Position numbers and translations under genes: made by a program
Shown: one piece after another, positions 44,368 through 52,522 of the stretch
Layout of the letters: each line of letters starts with the position of its first letter
Numbering within the stretch: position 1 is the first letter of the stretch
Notes under the pieces: model-generated
What the model saw: the letters and a program-made list of their open reading frames with translations, nothing else
Told to the model about the DNA's origin: nothing
Database searches by the model: none
Source of the DNA: Psychrobacter pacificensis
Lineage (GTDB): Bacteria; Pseudomonadota; Gammaproteobacteria; Pseudomonadales; Moraxellaceae
DNA: 64,000 nucleotides
Reading direction: 5' to 3'
Assembly (NCBI RefSeq): GCF_900101915.1
Contig: NZ_FNAL01000010.1
Span: 1 to 64,000 of the forward strand

Positions 44368-47208
44368 ATGAGTGATATTTTTAATGTAAAAGACACCCTT
44401 TCAGTTGCTGGCAAGGAACATGCCTACTACAGCCTGCCTAAACTTACCGAAACTTACGAGCATATCAAAACGCTACCATTTTGTATGAAGGTCGTGTTAG
44501 AGAATCTACTGCGTAACGAAGATGGCGGCCAGTCGGTCGGCAAAAACCATATCGAAGCGGTTGCCAATTGGGATGCAGGCGCCGAGGCGTCAAAAGAAAT
44601 CGCCTTTATGCCAGCGCGTGTGGTATTGCAGGATTTCACCGGCGTGCCATCAGTCGTTGATTTGGCTGCGATGCGTGATGCAGTGGTCGAGCTTGGCGGA
44701 AAGGCTGAGCAAATCAACCCATTTATCCCTAGTGAGCTGGTCGTCGATCACTCTGTACAGGTCGATGCTTATGGCCGCGAAGATGCGCTCGATTTGAACG
44801 AAAAAATTGAATTTAAGCGTAACAATGAGCGTTATGAGTTCTTACATTGGGGCCGTAATGCCTTTGAGAACTTTGTCGTTGTCCCGCCCGCGACGGGTAT
44901 CGTGCACCAAGTCAACCTTGAGTATCTTGCGCGCGTGGTCATGGCAGCAGAGGTCGATGGCGAGCTGACCGCCTATCCTGACACGGTATTTGGTACCGAC
45001 AGTCACACGACGATGATTAATGGTATCGGTGTGCTTGGTTGGGGCGTTGGCGGTATCGAAGCTGAAGCGGCGATGCTCGGTCAGCCGTCTTCGATGCTGA
45101 TTCCGCAAGTGGTTGGCTTTGAGCTAACAGGCAAACTCAGTGAAGGCGTCACCGCGACGGATTTGGTATTGCGTGTGGTCGAGATGCTACGAGCACATGG
45201 CGTGGTCGGTAAGTTTGTCGAGTTTTATGGCGAAGGCCTACACAGTATGCCACTTGCAGATCGGGCGACGATTGCCAATATGTCTCCAGAATATGGCGCA
45301 ACTTGTGGTATCTTCCCGATTGACCAAATGGCGATTGACTATCTGCGTCTATCAGGCCGTGACGAAGCGCAAATTGAGCTGGTCGAAAAATACGCCAAGG
45401 CACAGGGTTTATGGCACGATGCCGATACGCCAGCGGCGACGTATTCGAGCAAGCTAGAGCTTGATCTGTCCTCTGTCCAGCCAGCACTGGCAGGCCCTAA
45501 TCTGCCACAGCAGCGCATTAACTTAGCGGATATGCATGAGAAGTTTGGCGAAACGCTAGAAAAAATGACCAAAGATCGTAAGTCAGAAGTCGAAGGCAAA
45601 GTACGCTTTGACCAAGAAGGCGGCGAGCAAGAGCAAGCGGAACACTTGGCAGCTGAACCAAAGATCGACGTTGACACCGAAACTGAAGATAGCAAAGGCT
45701 ACCAGCCAGCCAATAACGTGTTCTCAAGCGTTAATATTGACGAAAAAGAGCACAAATTGCGCGATGGTTCAGTCGTGATTGCCGCTATTACCTCTTGTAC
45801 CAACACCTCAAATCCAGCCGTTATGATTGGTGCTGGATTGGTCGCCAAAAAGGCCGCTGCCAAAGGTCTAAAAGCTAAGCCTTGGGTTAAGACCTCATTG
45901 GCACCTGGCTCAAAAGTAGTGACGGATTACTTAGAAAAAACCAAACTGATGGATGAGCTAGAAAAAACAGGTTTTTATTTGGTCGGTTACGGTTGTACCA
46001 CCTGTATCGGTAATTCAGGTCCGCTTCCTGATGTGATCGAAAAAGGCATTGAAGAAAACGATTTGGTCGCTGCCGCGGTCTTGTCAGGTAACCGTAACTT
46101 TGAAGGTCGTATTCACTCACACGTCAAGGCCAGCTACCTAGCATCGCCGCCATTGGTTGTCGCTTATGCCTTAGCAGGTACAGTCGATATTGACTTAACT
46201 ACCCACCCACTCGGTCAAGATCAAGACGGCAATGATGTCTATCTAAAAGACATTTGGCCAACGTCAGATGAGATCAACGAGCTGATTGCCAATAATATCG
46301 ATGCTGATATGTTCCGTAAAAACTATGGTGAAGTGTTCGACGGTAGTAAAGAGTGGAACGCGATTAGCTCAGCCGATAGTCAGCTATATCCATGGGATGA
46401 AGACTCAACGTACATCAAAAACCCACCGTTCTTTGATGGTATGACCATGGAGCCAGAGGGTATCCCTGATATCGAAGGCGCGCGTATCTTAGGTCTATTC
46501 GGTGACTCAATCACCACCGACCATATCTCACCTGCGGGCAATATTGATCCAAACTCGCCAGCAGGTAAATACTTGCAAGAGCGCGGCGTCATGGAAGCGG
46601 ACTTCAACAGTTATGGCTCACGCCGTGGTAATGATGCAGTCATGACTCGTGGTACCTTTGCCAATATCCGTATCAAAAACCAAATGATGGGCGGCAAAGA
46701 AGGCGGTTATACCTATTACTTCAAAGATGACAAGTCGACGTTACAAGATGGCGAAGAAATGGCTATCTATGATGCAGCGATGAAGTATAAAGAAGATAAG
46801 CGTCCACTCGTCGTCCTCGGTGGGGCGGAGTATGGCTCAGGCTCTAGCCGTGACTGGGCAGCGAAGGGTACGATTTTGCTTGGTGTCAAAGCGGTACTGA
46901 CTACCTCATTCGAGCGTATTCACCGCTCAAACCTCGTCGGTATGGGCGTGCTGCCATTGACTTTCAAAGATGGCGAAAACGCTCAAACCTACAAGCTCGA
47001 TGGCTCTGAAGTGCTGAGCATCACTGGCCTAAACAATGGCGAGAGCAAAACCGCTCAAGTCACTGCCACCCGCGCCGATGGCTCGACTGAAACCTTTGAG
47101 GTCAATGTCGGTCTACAGACACCAAAAGAGCGCGAATACGTACGTCATGGCGGCGTACTGCACTATGTGTTGCGTCAGCTCGCAAGTGACAGTAAAAACG
47201 CTGCGTAA
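44368..47208 (+). CDS. acnA: Aconitate hydratase A
   Basis: AcnA interconverts citrate and isocitrate in the TCA cycle. The three [4Fe-4S] ligands are Cys477 (TSCTNTSNP), Cys543 and Cys546 (GCTTCIGNSGP), and the swivel domain shows GGAEYGSGSSRDWAAKG. It has 946 residues, about 55 more than E. coli AcnA; the excess is mainly an acidic Glu/Lys-rich linker around residues 395-455 (near VRFDQEGGEQEQAEHL). Such inserts occur in related bacteria. I chose ATG at 44368 with AAGGAAGC upstream; an earlier in-frame start at 44332 is less likely. Confidence 0.95.
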   Translation: MSDIFNVKDTLSVAGKEHAYYSLPKLTETYEHIKTLPFCMKVVLENLLRNEDGGQSVGKNHIEAVANWDAGAEASKEIAFMPARVVLQDFTGVPSVVDLAAMRDAVVELGGKAEQINPFIPSELVVDHSVQVDAYGREDALDLNEKIEFKRNNERYEFLHWGRNAFENFVVVPPATGIVHQVNLEYLARVVMAAEVDGELTAYPDTVFGTDSHTTMINGIGVLGWGVGGIEAEAAMLGQPSSMLIPQVVGFELTGKLSEGVTATDLVLRVVEMLRAHGVVGKFVEFYGEGLHSMPLADRATIANMSPEYGATCGIFPIDQMAIDYLRLSGRDEAQIELVEKYAKAQGLWHDADTPAATYSSKLELDLSSVQPALAGPNLPQQRINLADMHEKFGETLEKMTKDRKSEVEGKVRFDQEGGEQEQAEHLAAEPKIDVDTETEDSKGYQPANNVFSSVNIDEKEHKLRDGSVVIAAITSCTNTSNPAVMIGAGLVAKKAAAKGLKAKPWVKTSLAPGSKVVTDYLEKTKLMDELEKTGFYLVGYGCTTCIGNSGPLPDVIEKGIEENDLVAAAVLSGNRNFEGRIHSHVKASYLASPPLVVAYALAGTVDIDLTTHPLGQDQDGNDVYLKDIWPTSDEINELIANNIDADMFRKNYGEVFDGSKEWNAISSADSQLYPWDEDSTYIKNPPFFDGMTMEPEGIPDIEGARILGLFGDSITTDHISPAGNIDPNSPAGKYLQERGVMEADFNSYGSRRGNDAVMTRGTFANIRIKNQMMGGKEGGYTYYFKDDKSTLQDGEEMAIYDAAMKYKEDKRPLVVLGGAEYGSGSSRDWAAKGTILLGVKAVLTTSFERIHRSNLVGMGVLPLTFKDGENAQTYKLDGSEVLSITGLNNGESKTAQVTATRADGSTETFEVNVGLQTPKEREYVRHGGVLHYVLRQLASDSKNAA

Positions 47209-47233
47209 TGGTTGATTAGCTTTTAAATAATAC

Positions 47234-47273
47234 AAAGCCCAATTCCAGTAAAGTCTGGGATTGGGCTTTTTTT
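47234..47273 (+). terminator. Terminator after acnA
   Basis: AAAGCCCAATTCCAG pairs with CTGGGATTGGGCTTT (one G-T pair) and is followed by seven T. Confidence 0.92.
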
Positions 47274-47327
47274 ATGAGTAGTTAGATTTTATACAAATCA
47301 GCTTATTTGATCGTTATTTGTAGTTTT

Positions 47328-47981
47328 TTACTCCTTCTCAGTCAATAGCTTAACTCCCAAACCAATAAACACCACGCCGCTTATTTTATTTAAAAGAACT
47401 TCGATAGCTGGGTTTTTTCTTAAGTTGGCACTAAATTTTGAGGCCAGTAAGGCAAGGCACGAACACCATACAAAGCCCGTCAGCGCAAAACTCAATCCTA
47501 AGATCAGAAATGACAAGGCGCTATGAGCATAGCTAGGATCGATAAACTGAGGAAAAAATGCAAGGAAGAATAGCGCGACTTTTGGGTTAAAGACATTGGT
47601 TAATACGCCCTGTTTGTATATTTGCCAGTGTGCTATAGAGTTGGCAGGTACCGATGGGCTACTTTTTGGTAAATGATTTGCCAGTAAAGAAGGCTGCTTG
47701 CTCATCAGCATTTTTATACCCAGATAGCACAAGTAGCTGGCACCGATATATTTTACAATCGTAAAGGCCAGAGGCGAGTTGATCAAAATGATCGATAGAC
47801 CCAATGCGGCGAATACTGTGTGTACCAAGATGCCTGAGATGATACCGAGGACAGAATAAAACCCTGCTGCGCTGCCATGCGAGACGCTGCGGGTGATGAT
47901 ATACATCGTATCGGTGCCTGGAGTGAGGTTTAGCAAAATCGCCGCCAAGACAAAGCCCAGATAGTTTTCGATACCGAACAT
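47328..47981 (-). CDS. LysE-family amino-acid exporter (RhtB type)
   Basis: This 217-residue inner-membrane protein has about six helices and the LysE/RhtB signatures LNLTPGTDTMYIITRSVSHG near the start and GVLTNVFNPKVALFFLAFFP in the middle. It exports an amino acid or derivative such as homoserine or threonine; the substrate is not readable. Confidence 0.92.
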   Translation of the reverse strand: MFGIENYLGFVLAAILLNLTPGTDTMYIITRSVSHGSAAGFYSVLGIISGILVHTVFAALGLSIILINSPLAFTIVKYIGASYLCYLGIKMLMSKQPSLLANHLPKSSPSVPANSIAHWQIYKQGVLTNVFNPKVALFFLAFFPQFIDPSYAHSALSFLILGLSFALTGFVWCSCLALLASKFSANLRKNPAIEVLLNKISGVVFIGLGVKLLTEKE

Positions 47982-48103
47982 GGCTCATACTTCCTTATGT
48001 TAGCAATAATAGGGGAGTGTTTTATTTGTCGTTTATTTCGTAGTTTACCTGGTATCGGTCGTTATGAGCAGCTCATATCGATGGTTTTTATAAACGACAA
48101 ACG

Positions 48104-48142
48104 AAAAAAATCCCAGTCACCGGATGATGACTGGGATTTTTT
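48104..48142 (-). terminator. Terminator after the tRNA genes
   Basis: ATCCCAGTCA pairs with TGACTGGGAT over eight bases, with A and T runs at both sides. It lies downstream of the minus-strand tRNA-Glu gene. Confidence 0.9.
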
Positions 48143-48204
48143 AGTGTTCGCTTACTAGTCTAACCTGATGCTAAGCAAAAGTGCTAATAAGTGACGCCGA
48201 ATAG

Positions 48205-48280
48205 TGGCGTCCCCAGGGGGATTCGAACCCCCGTTACCGCCGTGAAAGGGCGGTGTCCTAGGCCTCTAGACGATGGGGAC
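48205..48280 (-). tRNA. tRNA-Glu (anticodon TTC)
   Basis: The minus strand reads GTCCCC...GGGGACG-CCA with a full cloverleaf. The anticodon arm CCGCC-CTTTCAC-GGCGG gives TTC. The T-loop is GTTCGAATC. The CCA end is encoded. It follows tRNA-Ala and gltX on the same strand. Confidence 0.97.
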
Positions 48281-48409
48281 GCATAGAGTGTCATAACCTA
48301 TAGTTATAACGGTACTTCACAATATCAGAGCGCTTATTTATCAATAAGCCTTGCCTAGGTGCTGACATTGTTCTCAAAGCAATATTTATCCGTTGAGCGA
48401 TAAATAGTA

Positions 48410-48485
48410 TGGTGGAGCTAAACGGAGTCGAACCGTTGACCCCTTGCATGCCATGCAAGTGCTCTACCAACTGAGCTATAGCCCC
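48410..48485 (-). tRNA. tRNA-Ala (anticodon GGC)
   Basis: The minus strand starts GGGGCTATAGCTCAG and ends TAGCTCCA-CCA. The anticodon arm TTGCA-TGGCATG-like loop gives GGC, and the T-loop is GTTCGACTC. CCA is encoded. Confidence 0.97.
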
Positions 48486-48624
48486 TCGCTAAGAGTGTGC
48501 GTATTTTAGGTAAGACCAGCAGTCTTGTCAACCGCTATTTTTAAAAAAATGCAAAATAATGCAAAAAAAGTCATTAAAAGTATTTAAATGGCTAATTATG
48601 GACGTTTGAGTATGGGGGTTACAT

Positions 48625-48661
48625 AAAAAAGAGCCAGTATCGAATGAACTGACCCTTTTTT
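48625..48661 (-). terminator. Terminator after gltX
   Basis: AGGGTCAGT pairs with ACTGGCTCT on the minus strand (with G-T pairs) and has A and T runs at the two sides. It separates gltX from the tRNA genes, so these probably have their own promoter. Confidence 0.8.
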
Positions 48662-48716
48662 ATTATTTATCCATTCTACTCTTCATTGGCAAGTACAAGG
48701 ATACCCTGCTGCCAAA

Positions 48717-50237
48717 CTATGCATCAGCCAAAAAATTAGGCAGATCCGCCGCTTTTTTCTCAAGCTTTTTCAGTTTCTTTTTACCGAGGCCGCCTAAGAC
48801 ATCAACCGCATGGCGCAAGCGCGTCAAGGTCATATCCGCACCGATAATCGCCATCGAGTTCATAACGGGCGTCGATGAGGTGCTACCAGCAATCGCGATA
48901 AAGAACGGCGCCATAAAATCGCGCATCTTGATATCGAGGTGAGCGGCGAGGCCTTTTAGCGTGGTATAGATGTTTTCCTCCGACCACGTCGGCAAGGTTT
49001 CTAGCTGCCAAAGCGCCAGTTGTAGCAGCTCGATGATTTGCTCAGGCTCAAGTGATTTATGGGTGAAGCTCTCAGCGGTGATGTCTGGCAGGTTTTGGAA
49101 ATAAAAGCCGCCCCAGTTGACCGCGTCAGACAACAGCTCGATGCGTGGCTGAATCGCAGCGGCGATAGCGGTGAGTTTATCGCTGTCATTGGCCCAATCG
49201 AGAATCTTGTTTTTTAGCTCTTCAGGTGTAAGCGCACGTAGCCATTCGCTGTTTAGCCAATTGAGTTTTTCGGTATCGAAGATAGGGCCACCAAGAGACA
49301 CGCGCTGAATATCAAAGCTGGCAATCATTTCATCCAAGGTGAATTTTTCGGTATCGTCAGGCATTGAGTAGCCCATACGGCCTAGATAGTTGAGTAACGC
49401 CTCAGGCAGTACGCCGGCATCACGGTAGTAGGTGATTGAGGTTGGGTTTTTACGCTTTGATAGCTTTGATTTGTCGGGGTTACGCAGTAGCGGCATGTGG
49501 CAGAGTGTTGGCATCTCCCAACCAAAGTAAGCATAAAGCAGTTGATGCTTGGGGGCAGAGTTTAGCCACTCTTCGCCGCGCATGACATGAGTGATCTCCA
49601 TCAAGTGGTCATCGACGACGTTGGCAAGATGGTAAGTTGGCATGCCGTCAGTTTTTAGCAGCACCTGCATATCGACTTGCGCCCAAGGAATCTCGACAGT
49701 GCCGCGCAGCATGTCGTGTACTTGGCAAACGCCGTCGGTGGGCACACGCATACGGATCACATGCGGGGTGCCCTCGCTTACCAATTGCTCGGTTTTTTCT
49801 GGAGGTAGGTGGGCACAGCGGCCATCATAGCGCGGGGTCTCGCCATTGGCCATTTGCTCAGCGCGCATGGCATCGAGCTCTTCAGGGGTACAAAAACAGC
49901 GGAACGCATGGTCTTTTTCTATGAGTATCTCGGCGTGTTTTTTGTAGATATCACTACGCTCGCTCTGACGATAAGGGGCGTGCGGGCCGCCAATATCTGG
50001 ACCCTCGCTCCAGTCTAGGCCAACCCAGTGCAAGGCATCCAAAATCATTTGCTCTGATTGCTCAGTCGAGCGCGTCTGATCAGTGTCTTCGATACGTAAG
50101 ATAAATTCGCCGCCATGTGCTTTGGCAAAAGCCAAGTTAAATAGTGCAATATAGGCCGTGCCTACGTGTGGAAAGCCAGTTGGTGATGGGGCGATACGCG
50201 TGCGTACAGGGCGCTTGCTGTCAGTAGAGGTTTGCAT
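48717..50237 (-). CDS. gltX: Glutamyl-tRNA synthetase
   Basis: GltX charges tRNA-Glu with glutamate. The protein of 506 residues is class I: the HIGH-type motif is [13 protein letters not shown] and the KMSKS-type motif is KLSKRKN. The anticodon-binding domain is C-terminal. I start it at ATG 50237 ([10 protein letters not shown]); the frame opens nine codons earlier with TTG. Its tRNA-Glu gene lies about 500 bp downstream on the same strand. Confidence 0.95.
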   Translation of the reverse strand: MQTSTDSKRPVRTRIAPSPTGFPHVGTAYIALFNLAFAKAHGGEFILRIEDTDQTRSTEQSEQMILDALHWVGLDWSEGPDIGGPHAPYRQSERSDIYKKHAEILIEKDHAFRCFCTPEELDAMRAEQMANGETPRYDGRCAHLPPEKTEQLVSEGTPHVIRMRVPTDGVCQVHDMLRGTVEIPWAQVDMQVLLKTDGMPTYHLANVVDDHLMEITHVMRGEEWLNSAPKHQLLYAYFGWEMPTLCHMPLLRNPDKSKLSKRKNPTSITYYRDAGVLPEALLNYLGRMGYSMPDDTEKFTLDEMIASFDIQRVSLGGPIFDTEKLNWLNSEWLRALTPEELKNKILDWANDSDKLTAIAAAIQPRIELLSDAVNWGGFYFQNLPDITAESFTHKSLEPEQIIELLQLALWQLETLPTWSEENIYTTLKGLAAHLDIKMRDFMAPFFIAIAGSTSSTPVMNSMAIIGADMTLTRLRHAVDVLGGLGKKKLKKLEKKAADLPNFLADA

Positions 50238-50487
50238 GATAAAAGTCTCAAAGTTTACTATCAATATAGGCTATTAGTATAAATAGCGATGAAAGATATG
50301 AAGAGGGTGTTAAGAAATAGCGTAAAATATAGCGCTAGTATAACAGAGACATGTGATATTTTTAATGAAAAGCCCTTCTAGTGCTTGACTACCCGTGTAT
50401 CCTTGCGATAATAATGCTAGGCAAGTCATAACTTGTTTATTTTCATCCAATTACTGGCCAGTATGGTCGTCATCTATTGAGTTGTTT

Positions 50488-51624
50488 GTGTCCCTATCTA
50501 AATCTAAGTCAAATGCTAACGCTAACCATTCTTCAGTCGCGGCTGCTCCTAAGCCTGCGATCAGCCCCTCTTCGATAGAAAATGATGCAGCTCAAAACCT
50601 GCAATCGTCAATGGAAGATTCTGCCCCGTCTAATAAGCTGGATTTTGTCCACGATGCGGTGCTGCTAGAGGAGACCGTCGCTGCCGTGCTAGGGGTAAAA
50701 TCCCTACCCAAGCAAAAAGACGGCGACCAAAATGGCTTAAATATAAGCGGTATATACGTTGATGCGACCTTTGGTCGTGGCGGTCATAGCAGGTTACTAT
50801 TAAGTCAGCTTGCCGATGACGCCACACTGATTGTCTTTGACAAAGATCCGACAGCCATTAGTGTGGCGCAGGAATTGGCAAGTAAAGACAGCCGTGTGCA
50901 TGTGGTTCATGACAGCTTTGCAACGTTGACAGATAGTCTGGCTGCTATGGGCATTAGTGAAGTGGATGGCTTGATGGCGGATTTGGGTATTTCATCACCG
51001 CAAATTGATGATGGTAGCCGCGGTTTTAGCTTTATGCGCGATGGGGCAGTGGACATGCGTATGGATACCAGTCGCGGCCAGTCAGTTGCCGAGTGGCTTG
51101 AGCAGGTTGACGATGAGACATTGGCCAATGTGCTTTATGAATTTGGTGAAGAGCGTCATAGTCGCCGTATTGCTCGCGCTATCAAGCAAATGGACAGCTA
51201 CGAGTCTACGCTTGAGCTGGCAGAGGTAATTAAAGAGGCGCATCCCAATTGGCAACGCGGCAAGCACCCAGCCACGCAAAGCTTTCAGGCCATGCGTATT
51301 TTTATTAATAATGAGCTGGGCGATGTTGACGACTTTTTAGCGCAAAGTATTGCTATCTTAAAGTCAGGCGGGCAGCTTGCGGTCATTAGTTTTCATTCAT
51401 TAGAAGATCGCCGTATTAAGCAGTTTTTGCAGCGACATAGCAAAGGGCAATATCCAGAAGATGAAAATCTACCGATGCCGCCCAATCGTCCGCGCTATTT
51501 TAGCAAGCCAAAACGCGTTGGCCCCAGCAAAGCTGAAACGAGCCAAAACCCGCGCGCGCGCAGTGCATGGTTGCGTATGGCAACTCGCACCGACACAGAG
51601 TATCAGCAGACGGCCGCGCCATAA
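50488..51624 (+). CDS. rsmH: 16S rRNA (cytosine-1402-N4)-methyltransferase RsmH
   Basis: RsmH (MraW) methylates N4 of C1402 in 16S rRNA. The core begins at FVHDAVLLEETV and shows the SAM motif YVDATFGRGGHSR, then ADLGISSPQIDD, RGFSFMRDGAVDMRMD and ISFHSLEDR near the end. The protein has 378 residues with an N-terminal extension of about 50 Ser/Ala/Lys-rich residues and an Asp/Gly/Lys insertion after the first helix. The start is uncertain; I prefer GTG at 50488, while the frame is open to a GTG at 50395. It heads the division/cell-wall cluster; mraZ is not seen upstream. Confidence 0.93.
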   Translation: MSLSKSKSNANANHSSVAAAPKPAISPSSIENDAAQNLQSSMEDSAPSNKLDFVHDAVLLEETVAAVLGVKSLPKQKDGDQNGLNISGIYVDATFGRGGHSRLLLSQLADDATLIVFDKDPTAISVAQELASKDSRVHVVHDSFATLTDSLAAMGISEVDGLMADLGISSPQIDDGSRGFSFMRDGAVDMRMDTSRGQSVAEWLEQVDDETLANVLYEFGEERHSRRIARAIKQMDSYESTLELAEVIKEAHPNWQRGKHPATQSFQAMRIFINNELGDVDDFLAQSIAILKSGGQLAVISFHSLEDRRIKQFLQRHSKGQYPEDENLPMPPNRPRYFSKPKRVGPSKAETSQNPRARSAWLRMATRTDTEYQQTAAP

Positions 51625-52039
51625 ATCATGGATGAAAACACGGAGTAAATCGCATATGATTGCTATTGTTTGTCTGAATGATGCATAAATGTCTTAATCG
51701 CTACGCCACTGTTAAAAAGCTGTAAATATTGTCTGTTAGGCTCAGCAAATAATTTTCCGTCATTTATTAGTTGAGAGTGTCTGAGATATCAAGCGACTCA
51801 GTCATTCTTTACTCTAAAATAACGTGATTATTTATTCGACCTATTCGACTTTGCAAGATAGCAGGTTTAGTAAGACAGCAGGTTTTGATATGACATATCG
51901 CTATAGCGGCAGGCTGTTGCCGCTATAAGACGGTCATCTTTGGTTTTATTTTTATCAATGGTATGGCTGAGCAATGATGCGTTCATTGCTTGCAGACCAT
52001 TATCTACTTTATCGTTTACGTTCACTTTTTGAGATCGTC
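51625..52039. other. 415-bp rsmH-ftsL spacer with a strong hairpin
   Basis: These two genes usually lie next to each other. Here the gap holds a perfect hairpin, TATAGCGGCA-GGCTGT-TGCCGCTATA (51902-51927), without a T run, and two AGCAGGTTT copies (51859 and 51883 region). No small gene is evident. A second promoter or an RNA element for ftsL is possible. Confidence 0.55.
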
Positions 52040-52522
52040 ATGGCAATATCTGACAAACCTGCAAACCGCCGCACCGCCGCGCCCTATAACACCGATATCG
52101 GCGAGCTATTCGTGCGTCGGTTCAATGTGGTGAGCATTTATGTGGTCGTATTACTGCTCTTGGCAGCTGCAATCGTATGGAGCGGCATCAAGACTGCCGA
52201 AGCCGTTCAGCAATATCATCAGGATTATAAAACCTTGCAAGACATGAAAAAACAAGAGCGTAAGCTACAAATAGAACATCAGCGTCTATTGATTGAGCAG
52301 CAAACCTTTAGCGCCACGCCGCAAATCGCCAGTCGTGCAGTGGCGGAATTGGGTATGTACTCACCGACACTAAAGGATAAGCTGATTATTCAGCCTGGTG
52401 TCGCCACCGCCTTGGCACCAGTAGTCTCTGATGACGACGATGAGTTAGATTTAGATGTGGTCGGACCACGAGCTTCTACCGATATCTCCCCTGAAGAACC
52501 GGTAGCGGAGGCAGGACAATGA
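52040..52522 (+). CDS. ftsL: Cell division protein FtsL
   Basis: FtsL is a bitopic divisome protein that, with FtsB and FtsQ, activates septal peptidoglycan synthesis. The protein of 160 residues has a cytoplasmic N-terminus of about 30 residues (MAISDKPANRR), one membrane helix (about 33-55, VVSIYVVVLLLLAAAIVW), a coiled coil (about 58-95, KTLQDMKKQERKLQIEHQRL) and an acidic tail. It is assigned by layout and by place between rsmH and ftsI; sequence conservation in FtsL is weak. The stop overlaps the ftsI start (ATGA). Confidence 0.88.
   Translation: MAISDKPANRRTAAPYNTDIGELFVRRFNVVSIYVVVLLLLAAAIVWSGIKTAEAVQQYHQDYKTLQDMKKQERKLQIEHQRLLIEQQTFSATPQIASRAVAELGMYSPTLKDKLIIQPGVATALAPVVSDDDDELDLDVVGPRASTDISPEEPVAEAGQ

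Noticed and set aside
45149..45695. Open frames antisense to acnA
   Set aside because: They overlap a conserved enzyme gene and have no features of real proteins.
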